In this document: positions 27,031 through 35,494 of the stretch, piece after piece | How the letters are laid out: the number at the start of each line of letters is the position of its first letter | Position numbering within the stretch: the first letter of the stretch is position 1 | DNA from: Indolivaga capnocytophagoides DSM 22835 | GTDB lineage: Bacteria; Bacteroidota; Bacteroidia; Bacteroidales; Dysgonomonadaceae | DNA: 64,000 bases | Reading direction: 5' to 3' | Assembly (NCBI RefSeq): GCF_000426485.1 | Contig: NZ_AUFL01000009.1 | Location: 176,314 to 240,313, forward strand | Program-made: the position numbers and the translations under genes | The notes under the pieces: generated by a model | Databases searched by the model: none | Told to the model about the DNA's origin: nothing | Seen by the model: only the letters and a program-made list of their open reading frames with translations

Positions 27031-27071
27031 AAGACAAATAAACATGATTATCGCTGATATCTATTTGTCTT
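27031..27071. terminator. Hairpin, possible terminator
   Basis: Perfect 10-bp arms AAGACAAATA (27031-27040) and TATTTGTCTT (27062-27071) with a 21-nt loop. It lies downstream of the GlxA-type gene on the minus strand. The long AT-rich loop makes a terminator role uncertain. Confidence 0.4.
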
Positions 27072-27187
27072 TTAACGCTTTCTTCGTGCAGCGGGCACCC
27101 CGGGTTTCCGCCGATGTCGAGAGCCTGACGGGGGCACATACCCTTTTGTTGGGTGGCGAAAGCGAAAGCGTGCGTCAGCCTACAACC

Positions 27188-28201
27188 TTACACGGCAAGA
27201 TCACACCACGATGATTGAAAATTCTTGCGATACTGTGCCGGACTTATTTCCAGCAGGCTGAGAAACTGGCGGCGAAGATTCTCGGCTGTTTTCAAGCCGC
27301 AACAATCGGCTATTTCATCCAGAGACATTTGTGTTTCAATCAAATGCTGACAAGCATTATCTACTCTAAGGCGATTTATATATTTCGCAGGAGTTATTCG
27401 CAGCTCACGAACAAAAACACGAGCAAAATTGCGAGGACTCATGGCTGCATATTCAGCCAGATCCTCAACAACGAGGTCTTCCCGCAAATGTTCCAATATC
27501 CATTCACAAACCCGGCGGATAGCAGGATTTCCGATCTTTTTACAATCCATATAAGTATTGAATTGTGACTGATTGCCCGGACGCTTCAAGAACAGAACCA
27601 GCCAACGGGCAACATGCAATGCAAATGCCTGTCCCAGATCCTCTTCAATTAAAGCCAAAGCCAAATCCATACCTGAAGTAATACCCGCGGCAGTGTACAT
27701 TTTTCCGTCTTTGATAAAAATACGGGCTATTTGCACATCTATCTCAGGATACATCAGGCTCAATTCTTCATTCTTTGACCAGTGGGCTGTAGCTTTTTTA
27801 CCATTAAGCAGTCCGGTCTCAGCAAGAACAAACGCACCCGAACAAACCGAACAGATCCGGCGTATAGAACCCGACTTAAGCCTCAGCCATTCGATCATCT
27901 TTTCTTTCGATTCGTCTCCCATATATCGAGCCAATCCTGTGACTATAAGGGTATCTACAGGATAGTCGATTTCCTCATAACTGCCCTCACTCAGAATGGA
28001 TAATCCCGAAGAAGATTCAATCATTTTTTCCTGTCCCATCGACACTACATGAGTTTCATATCTGAAATTCACTTTCTTACGTACAATATCAAATTGTTCG
28101 ATAGACTTAGCGAACACTTCCAGAGGCCCGACTGTTGTTAATAATGTAGAACCCGCAGGAACGAGTATTACAATATGCTTAGTTTCTATTCTCCTATCCA
28201 T
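27188..28201 (-). CDS. GlxA family transcriptional regulator (DJ-1/PfpI + AraC HTH)
   Basis: 337 residues, cytoplasmic. The N-terminal DJ-1/PfpI-like domain (about 8-185) contains the nucleophile-elbow segment CSVCSGAFVLAETGLL with Cys120 and the family segment ATAHWSKNEEL. The C-terminal domain (about 228-330) is an AraC HTH (LAEYAAMSPRNFARVFVREL, LDEIADCCGLKTAENLRRQF). The domain order is that of GlxA/FtrA activators, which usually govern amino-acid or amine metabolism genes. No obvious target is adjacent; the closest genes are the orphan HTH gene and, divergently, gap. Confidence 0.92.
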   Translation of the reverse strand: MDRRIETKHIVILVPAGSTLLTTVGPLEVFAKSIEQFDIVRKKVNFRYETHVVSMGQEKMIESSSGLSILSEGSYEEIDYPVDTLIVTGLARYMGDESKEKMIEWLRLKSGSIRRICSVCSGAFVLAETGLLNGKKATAHWSKNEELSLMYPEIDVQIARIFIKDGKMYTAAGITSGMDLALALIEEDLGQAFALHVARWLVLFLKRPGNQSQFNTYMDCKKIGNPAIRRVCEWILEHLREDLVVEDLAEYAAMSPRNFARVFVRELRITPAKYINRLRVDNACQHLIETQMSLDEIADCCGLKTAENLRRQFLSLLEISPAQYRKNFQSSWCDLAV

Positions 28202-28335
28202 AATCTTTTCTATTTCAACACTTAAATATATATATTAAATTTTAGGACATAAGCACAATTGGCAGAAATTGCATATTTTTTGTCATTTCAGACAACAATT
28301 ATATAATGTACCTTTGTTGAACAAAAAAAAATTAA

Positions 28336-28529
28336 GAGTCTGTTTAAATTTTATAGCTAAGCTTTTTTATAGCAGTTGTGAGATGGATTTTTTGCTTTGT
28401 TTTTACAGGTTTAGCGGGCTAAACCAAGAAGACAAAGAGAAAAATAGACTCACAAGAGCAGAAAAAAGCAGCTAAGAATTAGGTTGAAGAGCCTTTAATG
28501 ATAATTTTCGCTGAAATTTAAACAAGCTC
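28336..28529. mobile_element. MITE-like element, 194 bp
   Basis: Terminal inverted repeats of 16 bp with 14 matches: GAGTCTGTTTAAATTT (28336-28351) and AAATTTAAACAAGCTC (28514-28529). Both ends are flanked by TAA (28333-28335 and 28530-28532), a 3-bp target duplication of the TNA type made by IS1031-group IS5 elements. There is no transposase inside, so it would be a non-autonomous derivative. The right-hand TAA is also the first triplet of the long repeat upstream of gap. The interior (AGCTAAGCTTTTTTATAGC and following) has no ORF worth calling. Confidence 0.7.
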
Positions 28530-28624
28530 TAAGTAACAGCAAGTATTTAATGACATATTTAAAGTTTATAACAGACTATGACTTTTATACTTACCAAAAT
28601 AATAAAAAAGGTCTGAGACCTTAA
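28530..28624 (+). repeat. Palindrome-ended intergenic repeat upstream of gap
   Basis: Full-length copy: TAAGTAACAGCAAGTATTTA, ATGACATATTTAAAG, TTATAACAGACTATG, ACTTTTATACTTACC, AATAAAA and AAGGTCTGAGACCTT (28608-28622). It ends 29 bp before the GAPDH start codon. TATACTTAC is the best candidate -7 box in the region between the MITE and gap, and no alternative promoter is visible downstream of it. Confidence 0.85.
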
Positions 28625-28633
28625 GATGTTTAA

Positions 28634-29662
<1,029 letters not shown>

Positions 29663-29686
29663 AAGATTCTTTTGCTCTTAACCAAT

Positions 29687-29721
29687 AGGGGATTATATAA
29701 ACAAAATATAGTCCCCTTTTT
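29687..29721 (+). terminator. Rho-independent terminator of gap
   Basis: 11-bp arms AGGGGATTATA (29687-29697) and TATAGTCCCCT (29707-29717) with one G-U pair, loop of 9 nt and a T5 run. The T-run overlaps GTATCTTTAC, a possible -7 box for the following gene. Confidence 0.88.
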
Positions 29722-29755
29722 GTATCTTTACAAACAACCTGTAAACTCAAGCAAA

Positions 29756-30280
29756 ATGATCACCCAGAAATCGACTATTCCGGATTCTTCTATTCTCAGA
29801 AAACAAAATGAACCTTTCAATTATATAGATTCTTTTTCTACATGTTTTTCGGATCCGGACAACGAGTATGGCATTAACGAAATCATGAAACTATTTATAA
29901 CATGCGGGCCTGGTTGGGCAGGATGGCTAATGAGCCTAAGAGACAAAATAGTAAAACCATTTGGACTCAAAACATCCGAAGACACTCTACCTCAACAATC
30001 TGAAAATTATGAGCCGGGCAGCCAACACGGCATTTTCAAAATATTCGATAAGACGGATAATGAAATCATTTTAGGAGAGAATGATAAACACCTCAATTTC
30101 AAAGTGTCTTTATTGTTAGATCCTGATACCAATCCCGATAATAAAAGAATAAGCATAACAACGGTCGTAAGATTCAATAACTTATTGGGGAAAGCTTATT
30201 TTCTTCCGGTAAAGCCCTTTCACAAGCTAATAGTAAAAGGTTCGTTAGAAAATATAATAGAGCAGATCAGGAAAAAATAG
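29756..30280 (+). CDS. DUF2867 family protein
   Basis: 174 residues from Met at 29756. This start is chosen because upstream codons overlap the gap terminator. Conserved DUF2867 segments: FITCGPGWAGWLMSLRDKIV, LGENDKHLNFKVSLLLD and TTVVRFNNLLGKAYFLPVKPFH near the C terminus. In other bacteria this domain occurs alone or fused to SDR-type proteins; its activity is not established. Convergent with the exonuclease gene, 10 bp between stops. Confidence 0.8.
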   Translation: MITQKSTIPDSSILRKQNEPFNYIDSFSTCFSDPDNEYGINEIMKLFITCGPGWAGWLMSLRDKIVKPFGLKTSEDTLPQQSENYEPGSQHGIFKIFDKTDNEIILGENDKHLNFKVSLLLDPDTNPDNKRISITTVVRFNNLLGKAYFLPVKPFHKLIVKGSLENIIEQIRKK

Positions 30281-30290
30281 GGCAAGTGTA

Positions 30291-30785
30291 TTATAAAAGC
30301 TGCAAGGCAATCTCGGCGCAAGCCTCAGCGTCAGCTAATGCATGATGATGGTTAGTTAGTATATATCCGCAGTCGGCTGCAACTGTCTGCAATTGATGGT
30401 TGGGTAGATACTTCAACAAACGGCGGGAAGCTGCCAACGTACAGTAAAAACGATAATCGGGATAATCCATTCCGTAAGTTCTGAATGCCGCCTTCAGACA
30501 CGACTCATCAAAGCCTTTATTGTGAGCGACAAGGGGCAAACCTTCGATAAGGGGTTGCACTTCTGTCCAGACTTTCGAAAACACAGCCTCATCTTTTGTA
30601 TCTTCGTAGGTCAACCCATGTACCATACTGTTCCCGTATTTATAATAATTGGGTTCGGGTTGTATCAAACGATAAAAACGATCCGAAATATGCCCATCTT
30701 TCACAACTACAACTCCCACACTGCAAATACTGCACATCTGTTCGTTGGCCGTTTCGAAATCTATGGCTGCAAAATCACGTAACAT
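30291..30785 (-). CDS. DEDDh 3'-5' exonuclease (DNA polymerase III epsilon-like)
   Basis: 164 residues. The DEDDh residues are Asp9 and Glu11 (IDFETA), Asp93 (HNKGFDESCL), His148 and Asp152 (HHALADAEA). The small single-domain size corresponds to stand-alone exonucleases that trim DNA or RNA 3' ends, not the replicative subunit with its polymerase-binding tail. The start lies 3 bp after the stop of the DUF3788 gene, so the two are cotranscribed. Confidence 0.92.
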   Translation of the reverse strand: MLRDFAAIDFETANEQMCSICSVGVVVVKDGHISDRFYRLIQPEPNYYKYGNSMVHGLTYEDTKDEAVFSKVWTEVQPLIEGLPLVAHNKGFDESCLKAAFRTYGMDYPDYRFYCTLAASRRLLKYLPNHQLQTVAADCGYILTNHHHALADAEACAEIALQLL

Positions 30786-30788
30786 AAA

Positions 30789-31223
30789 CTATTTTAAACT
30801 TTTCTTATATTCTATAATTACCCCAAAATCCGAAAGTTGTTCATCCTTACGGATATCCAGAATCAAAGGGATTAATTTTCCGATAGGAGTTGTATTTCGA
30901 AAATCTGCTTTTAAAGACTCATCAATACTCAAATTAAAAATACCATCACGGGTCTTTTCTGTAAAATAAAAACTCACCTTTATATATGTTTCCCAGAGCG
31001 ACAGCCACAAAATAGTCTTTTTCTTATAGACAAACTTACACAGCCAGGCTTTGCCATCTTTGTAATACCTCCATTCGGGCTGCAAATCCAAATCGGATTG
31101 AGTTATTTCCATCAAATGAAGATAAACTCCATAAAGTTCTTTACTCAAAACAGCCTCTAAAACAGGCAATACGGGCTCAATATTTTCGTCCCTGAACAAC
31201 TGTAACGCTTTTTCCGGTGACAT
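30789..31223 (-). CDS. DUF3788 family protein
   Basis: 144 residues without signal or membrane helix. Recognisable family segments: PEWRYYKDGKAWLCKFVYKK, LWLSLWETYIKVSFYFTEK and TPIGKLIPLILDIRKDEQL. Function unknown. First gene of a two-gene unit with the exonuclease. Confidence 0.82.
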   Translation of the reverse strand: MSPEKALQLFRDENIEPVLPVLEAVLSKELYGVYLHLMEITQSDLDLQPEWRYYKDGKAWLCKFVYKKKTILWLSLWETYIKVSFYFTEKTRDGIFNLSIDESLKADFRNTTPIGKLIPLILDIRKDEQLSDFGVIIEYKKSLK

Positions 31224-31389
31224 ACGATCTAAGGTTTAAATTACACATCCGCAACAAGTACAAATGTAAAGACAAGGAATCAGATCAACAAATCTTCTTT
31301 TTCCGAAAAACCGCGACATAGGGTTGTCACTACCCCACCCTACATTTGCTCTCGTTAATTATATAAAGACATAAAAACAAAAAAAAGGT

Positions 31390-31809
31390 ATGAAACTAAA
31401 AATTCACTTGGTATTTCCGGGAACATGCAAAGAGGCATTGACATTTTACAGTACAACTCTGAATGGAAAGATAGATTTTGTTTTCCATAAAAAAGACGAA
31501 GAAGACTCCATTGTGGCCGATGCTGATAAAGATCGCATCTCTCATATGGTTATCAAGACCCCTCATTTCGAGCTTGCAGGAGAAGATGCCAATTCGGATC
31601 AGGAAGTGATCGCAGGCAATAATAACAAGCTGGTTCTGGTATTTCAGGAAGTTACCGAATGTAAAAGGGTTTTCGACATTTTCGCTCAAAACGGAACGGT
31701 TACCATGCCTTTCGAAAAAACTTTTTTCTGCGATGGTATAGGAGAAATCACCGACAAATACGGTATACCGTGGCTTATTATGGTTACTGACGAAGGTTAT
31801 TCTGCATAA
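31390..31809 (+). CDS. VOC superfamily (PhnB/glyoxalase-like) protein
   Basis: 139 residues; a single two-module VOC domain beginning KLKIHLVFPGTCKEALTFYS, with HMVIKTPHFELAGEDA in the middle and ITDKYGIPWLIM at the end, as in PhnB-type proteins. Substrate unknown. PhnB-like and WYL-regulator genes are commonly found together, and here the regulator follows after 135 bp with its own promoter. Confidence 0.85.
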   Translation: MKLKIHLVFPGTCKEALTFYSTTLNGKIDFVFHKKDEEDSIVADADKDRISHMVIKTPHFELAGEDANSDQEVIAGNNNKLVLVFQEVTECKRVFDIFAQNGTVTMPFEKTFFCDGIGEITDKYGIPWLIMVTDEGYSA

Positions 31810-31837
31810 GCAAGATTATAAAAAAATTTGAAACCTT

Positions 31838-31915
31838 AAGATCGGGCAGAAAGTATTTATCTTGTTTACTGACAAGTAATAAAAAGGTCTGAGACCTTGC
31901 TTTCTGCCGAATCTT
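31838..31915. promoter_or_regulatory. Nested operator: 16-bp inverted repeat around the AAGGTCTGAGACCTT palindrome
   Basis: Arms AAGATCGGGCAGAAAG (31838-31853) and CTTTCTGCCGAATCTT (31900-31915) match at 14 of 16 positions when one is reverse-complemented. Between them lies a shortened copy of the palindrome-ended repeat with its palindrome at 31884-31898. The right arm falls between the -33 and -7 boxes of the WYL-regulator promoter, so binding there would block transcription; autoregulation is inferred. Confidence 0.65.
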
Positions 31916-31928
31916 ATATTTATATTTG
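31897..31928 (+). promoter_or_regulatory. Promoter of the WYL regulator gene
   Basis: TTGC (31897-31900), 20-bp spacer, TATATTTG (31921-31928), followed by ATG at 31945. The predicted start of transcription is only about 10 nt upstream of the ATG. The -33 box overlaps the last bases of the AAGGTCTGAGACCTT palindrome. Confidence 0.7.
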
Positions 31929-31944
31929 TCTCAAATATCTACTT

Positions 31945-32886
31945 ATGAACAGAATAGACCGATTATCGGCAATACTCGTTATGCTGCAATCATCCGTCGG
32001 AGTAAAACCCAAGCAGATTACCCAACGCTTCGGGATAGGCATCCGTACAATGTACCGGGATATCAAAGCATTGGAAGAAGCCGGAATCCCGATTGCTGGA
32101 GACTCCCGTTCGGGCTATTCACTCGTAGACGGATTTAAACTTCCCCCATTGATGTTTACACAGGAAGAAGCTTTCGCATTTTTAGCGGCCGAAAGGCTTG
32201 TCGATAAATTCACAGATGCTGGATTACGCAAAGGCTATCAATCGGGTGTCAGCAAGATCAGAGCAGTAATGCGTCTGTCCGAAAAGGAAACTATCAGCTC
32301 AATAGATGATAAAATCGGGCATCTCGATTTCAATACACCTCTATACCTGTCGTCCCAAGACCGATTGCAACTGTTACTGGACAGCATCTCAAAACATGAA
32401 AAAATAGAACTCAGCTACCTCTCCCACAGCAAACACGAAGAAACGGTGCGGATAGTCGACCCTATCGGAATATTCTTTTCGATGGCCAATTGGTATTTTA
32501 TAGCTTTTTGCAATGAAAGACTCGATTACAGAACATTTAAAGTAAATCGGATTAAATTGATCAAACCGACAGGGCTCCCGATAAAAAAAGAACATCCTCC
32601 TTTGGATTCATTCTTAAAAGACCTCAAAGATCAGACCGATTTACACAAAGCGGTCATCTGTGTCAAGACTGATGACCTGCCTCATATCGATGACAGCAAA
32701 TACTATCAAGGTCTGGTATCTGAAACTCAGAAAGAAAAGATAACCGAACTGCATTTCATGACTTTCTCATTAGAGCGGTTGGCTCGCTGGTACTTATCAT
32801 ACATGGACATAGCCCTGATCACTTACCCTGAAGAATTAAAGACCATTGCAGCCCAAATCATACAAAGGCATTACGAATCGCAATAA
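31945..32886 (+). CDS. HTH/WYL-domain transcriptional regulator (YafY-like)
   Basis: 313 residues. The ATG at 31945 is chosen because an upstream in-frame ATG (31897) lies inside the promoter. N-terminal DeoR-type winged HTH (RLSAILVMLQ, ITQRFGIGIRTMYRDIKALE, AGIPIAGDSRSGYSL), WYL domain in the middle (HEKIELSYLSHSKHEETVRI, DPIGIFFSMANWYFIAFC, YRTFKVNRI) and a WCX-like C terminus. WYL domains bind nucleic acid or other effectors. Probably regulates itself and the upstream VOC gene. Confidence 0.9.
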   Translation: MNRIDRLSAILVMLQSSVGVKPKQITQRFGIGIRTMYRDIKALEEAGIPIAGDSRSGYSLVDGFKLPPLMFTQEEAFAFLAAERLVDKFTDAGLRKGYQSGVSKIRAVMRLSEKETISSIDDKIGHLDFNTPLYLSSQDRLQLLLDSISKHEKIELSYLSHSKHEETVRIVDPIGIFFSMANWYFIAFCNERLDYRTFKVNRIKLIKPTGLPIKKEHPPLDSFLKDLKDQTDLHKAVICVKTDDLPHIDDSKYYQGLVSETQKEKITELHFMTFSLERLARWYLSYMDIALITYPEELKTIAAQIIQRHYESQ

Positions 32887-32897
32887 CCTCTTACATA

Positions 32898-33497
32898 TCA
32901 ACGAGATTCGATCACTCGATCAATATTCAAGCGTGATTTTGGTGTTATTGATGGCTGGTTGCTATCTTCAGGATTCCTGTATCCGATAGCAACTGCAAAT
33001 AACGGTTTATAACCGGATTCATCTAAAATTTTAGTATATCCGTCTATATCAATCCCCTCCATCGGAGTAGAATCTATATCCATAGAAGCACAAGCTGCAA
33101 GAAAAAATCCCAAAGAAAGATATACCTGATGTGCCATCCATGATTTAACAGCACTTTCGGGCTGGGGTTTCAGATTCTTGTTATAATAACCGACAGATCC
33201 TTCCGGAAGGTTTTCTTCTATCTGCGTTTCAAATTTCGAGATATCATCTATCACACTGAATATCACCAAATGGCTGGCGTCTTTTACCTTGTGTTCATTA
33301 AAAAAAGATACTTCCGCATATTTTGCTTTCAGGGCTTTGTCGGAAACGAATGTGAATTTCCAAGGCTGACTGTCTATGGACGAAGGACTAAGCCTTAGTA
33401 TTTCTTTTAATTGTTGAATCTTTTCTTCCGAAATTTTCAACTCCGGATTATACTTTTTCGTTGTGTAGCGGCTCTTTGATAAATCTAAAAAGTTCAT
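32898..33497 (-). CDS. Nitroreductase family NAD(P)H-dependent oxidoreductase
   Basis: 199 residues; FMN-binding nitroreductase fold with SRYTTKKYNPELKIS at the N terminus, LRLSPSSIDSQPWKFTFV, MAHQVYLSLGFFLAACASMDIDSTPMEGID and LFAVAIGYRNPED. Closest in layout to NfsB-type flavin reductases, which reduce quinones and nitro compounds. Divergent from the HxlR regulator with interleaved promoters between them, the usual arrangement for an electrophile- or redox-responsive pair. Confidence 0.92.
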   Translation of the reverse strand: MNFLDLSKSRYTTKKYNPELKISEEKIQQLKEILRLSPSSIDSQPWKFTFVSDKALKAKYAEVSFFNEHKVKDASHLVIFSVIDDISKFETQIEENLPEGSVGYYNKNLKPQPESAVKSWMAHQVYLSLGFFLAACASMDIDSTPMEGIDIDGYTKILDESGYKPLFAVAIGYRNPEDSNQPSITPKSRLNIDRVIESR

Positions 33498-33517
33498 ATC
33501 TGATAATTTTTAATTAA

Positions 33518-33567
33518 ACTATACTATTTATAGTTGCAAACATAAGTATAGTATTTTATCTTTGCAA
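33518..33567. promoter_or_regulatory. Interleaved divergent promoters with an inverted repeat
   Basis: Plus strand: TTGC (33534-33537), 19 bp, TATCTTTG (33557-33564) for the HxlR gene. Minus strand: TTGC (complement of 33564-33567), 19 bp, TATGTTTG (complement of 33537-33544) for the nitroreductase gene. The two promoters share the same 34 bp, which is nearly symmetric. An inverted repeat ACTATACT (33518-33525) and AGTATAGT (33545-33552) overlaps both and is the likely HxlR operator. Confidence 0.75.
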
Positions 33568-33590
33568 GAACGGTCAAAAATGATAGTATA

Positions 33591-33938
33591 ATGTATTGCA
33601 TCGACAACAAAGAATTCCCATGCAGCACGAGTCTGGCTATGAGATACATAGGAGGCAAGTGGAAAACTGTGATATTAATTCATCTTATCGAAAAAAAACG
33701 ATACAGCGAATTAAGAAAAGACATACCGATGGTAACAGAACGTACTCTTAGTCTCCAATTAAAAGAACTGGAAGAAGACGGTCTGATAATAAGAACGGTA
33801 CACACCAGCAAACCTCCGCTGAAAGTCGATTATGAACTATCCGAATTCGGTAAAACCCTCATCCCCCTTTTGTATGCTATATCAGAGTGGGGAAAGAAAG
33901 CAGCTGATATACACAGTAAAGTAACTATCGAAGGATAA
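33591..33938 (+). CDS. HxlR family transcriptional regulator
   Basis: 115 residues; winged HTH of the HxlR type: PCSTSLAMRYIGGKWKTVIL, RYSELRKDIPMVTERTLSLQ, LKELEEDGLIIRTVH and PLKVDYELSEFGKTLIPLL. Cys11 lies in the N-terminal position used for redox or electrophile sensing by relatives such as HypR and QorR. Likely controls itself and the divergent nitroreductase. Confidence 0.92.
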   Translation: MYCIDNKEFPCSTSLAMRYIGGKWKTVILIHLIEKKRYSELRKDIPMVTERTLSLQLKELEEDGLIIRTVHTSKPPLKVDYELSEFGKTLIPLLYAISEWGKKAADIHSKVTIEG

Positions 33939-34058
33939 AAGTAAATTTAACTTATTCTATTTTAATATATTTTATCATACAACAGTGCAACTTTTATTAA
34001 ACTTTATTCATCTTAGAAATAAGTAGTATAATTAATAAACACACTAGATATTAGAACT

Positions 34059-34802
34059 ATGAAGACGTTTCGATTTATTTTAATGATCATGAGTGTCACA
34101 TACATTTCCATGACCTTTCAATCTTGTCTGGATGATGATAATAACTGGGATCTCCGTTATCCCAACGCATTGGTGACTGTAAAGCCGATCAATGACAACT
34201 CATTCTTTCTGCAGTTAGATGACAGTACAACACTATTGCCTACAAATATGAAATCTCTTCCTTTCGGAAACAAAGAGACCAGAGCCCTTGTCAACTACAG
34301 CGAAACAAACGATCAGAAAGAAGGCTACAGCAAGGCTGTTTATATCAATTGGATAGACAGTATACTTACTAAACCTATTGCTCCCGATTTGGGTGCAACT
34401 AAAAATGACAGCATATATGGCACCGATCCCGTGGAAATAATTAACGACTGGGTGACAATCGCAGAAGACGGCTATCTGACCCTCCGTTTCAGAACGGTGT
34501 ACGGAAACCTCAGTAAATCTCATTTAGTCAACCTAATAAGCACTTCAAATCCGGAGAATCCTTACGAAGTCGAATTCAGACACAATGCGTATGGCGATAC
34601 TTACGGGGTTGAAGGAGACGGTTTGGTGGCTTTCAACCTGAACACCCTTCCTGACACGAAAGGAAAAACTGTAAAGCTAAAACTGAAATGGAAATCATTC
34701 AGTGGAGACAAATCGACTGAGTTTAACTATTGTACAAGAAAATCAACAACACCTGCTAAAGCATCTATAACTGCTCAACGCAGCGTGTTAACGTTAAAAT
34801 AA
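34059..34802 (+). CDS. NigD-like lipoprotein
   Basis: 247 residues, lipobox FQSC (Cys23) followed by LDDD. Segments VTVKPINDNSFFLQLDDSTT, SKAVYINWIDSILTKPI, GYLTLRFRTVYG and VEFRHNAYGD match the NigD-like family of Bacteroidales lipoproteins, named after a Prevotella nigrescens bacteriocin-locus protein. Role unknown. Single gene with a terminator directly downstream. Confidence 0.85.
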   Translation: MKTFRFILMIMSVTYISMTFQSCLDDDNNWDLRYPNALVTVKPINDNSFFLQLDDSTTLLPTNMKSLPFGNKETRALVNYSETNDQKEGYSKAVYINWIDSILTKPIAPDLGATKNDSIYGTDPVEIINDWVTIAEDGYLTLRFRTVYGNLSKSHLVNLISTSNPENPYEVEFRHNAYGDTYGVEGDGLVAFNLNTLPDTKGKTVKLKLKWKSFSGDKSTEFNYCTRKSTTPAKASITAQRSVLTLK

Positions 34803-34823
34803 TTGCATATTACTTCATATAAG

Positions 34824-34852
34824 AAAAGGAAACCAGATGGTTTCCTTTTTTA
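34824..34852. terminator. Bidirectional rho-independent terminator
   Basis: 11-bp arms AAAAGGAAACC (34824-34834) and GGTTTCCTTTT (34839-34849), loop AGAT, with a T-run on the plus strand and A/T-rich sequence on the other. Lies between the convergent NigD-like and YciI-like genes. Confidence 0.9.
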
Positions 34853-34881
34853 TTTTAGATCAATACCTGTACTTTCTGAAA

Positions 34882-35166
34882 TCAGATAAACTGTTCAAAA
34901 CCATCGGCATATTTCGAAGGTATAAACTCGATAACATCGTATTCAGCAATCTCATTTATATAGAACGGGTCGGCTTTCATTATATCCAAAGCCGCATCTT
35001 TGGTTTCGACTTTACAAATAATAACACCTCCGGTACGAGGTTCTCTCCTCCCCGAAGCGATAAAATTTCCGGCTTTATAGTTCAGGTCTAAATAGACACA
35101 ATGTTCCTCCAAATATTTTTCAACTTCCGACAACGGTTTCTTATAAGTCAAAGTAAAAATAAACAT
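34882..35166 (-). CDS. YciI-like family protein
   Basis: 94 residues, a ferredoxin-like alpha/beta domain: MFIFTLTYKKPLSEVEKYL, His22 in EEHCVYLDLNYKAG, FIASGRREPRTGGVIICK and DPFYINEIAEYDVIEF. The pattern with a conserved His and the DPF motif is that of YciI/YCII proteins, small enzymes or accessory proteins related to muconolactone isomerase and dehydrochlorinase. Substrate unknown. Confidence 0.85.
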   Translation of the reverse strand: MFIFTLTYKKPLSEVEKYLEEHCVYLDLNYKAGNFIASGRREPRTGGVIICKVETKDAALDIMKADPFYINEIAEYDVIEFIPSKYADGFEQFI

Positions 35167-35494
35167 AACAGTTAAGTTTTAAAGATAAATGCAAAGGAAG
35201 ACTTTACTCTCCTATTCTCTATCAAACTTAGTATTATAATTTCATATCATAAAACTTAAAGACAACAAAAGCAAGGACTACCCATAAATACTAGATAATA
35301 AAACACTTACAATCACCATAAGATTCCTTTTTCACAATAAACTTTATATTCGAAAGACATACCACCAGCAACAACAATGAGAGGATAAAATTATCACTTT
35401 ATTTGTGTAAGTTTGTCTTTCGGAGATATCTTCACCAAGATAAGGCATTGATAATAAAACATAACATTATATTATTAACTTAAAAGAAACACAA
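35167..35494. other. Intergenic region upstream of the two-domain GH43 gene
   Basis: 328 bp without a gene. TAAGTTTG (35408-35415) is a perfect -7 box on the plus strand without a clear -33 partner; it would give a leader of about 75 nt. Nothing else is recognisable, and no copy of the palindrome-ended repeat is present here. Confidence 0.5.

Larger units (their letters stand above)
26787..27187. other. Intergenic region with palindrome, hairpin and a GC-rich block
   Basis: No gene is supported. The stretch contains a palindrome of the repeat family (26981-26995), a hairpin (27031-27071) and, at about 27085-27185, a block clearly richer in G and C than its surroundings (GCGGGCACCCCGGG, CCTGACGGGGGC, GGCGAAAGCGAAAGCG). 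The block looks foreign or like a remnant, but I cannot identify it. Confidence 0.55.

Noticed and set aside
29672..29755. N-terminal extension of the DUF2867 protein
   Set aside because: It runs through the gap terminator hairpin and shows no family residues.
31897..31944. Upstream in-frame ATG extension of the WYL regulator
   Set aside because: The extension overlaps the promoter boxes and adds residues with no family similarity; the ATG at 31945 gives a normal HTH start.
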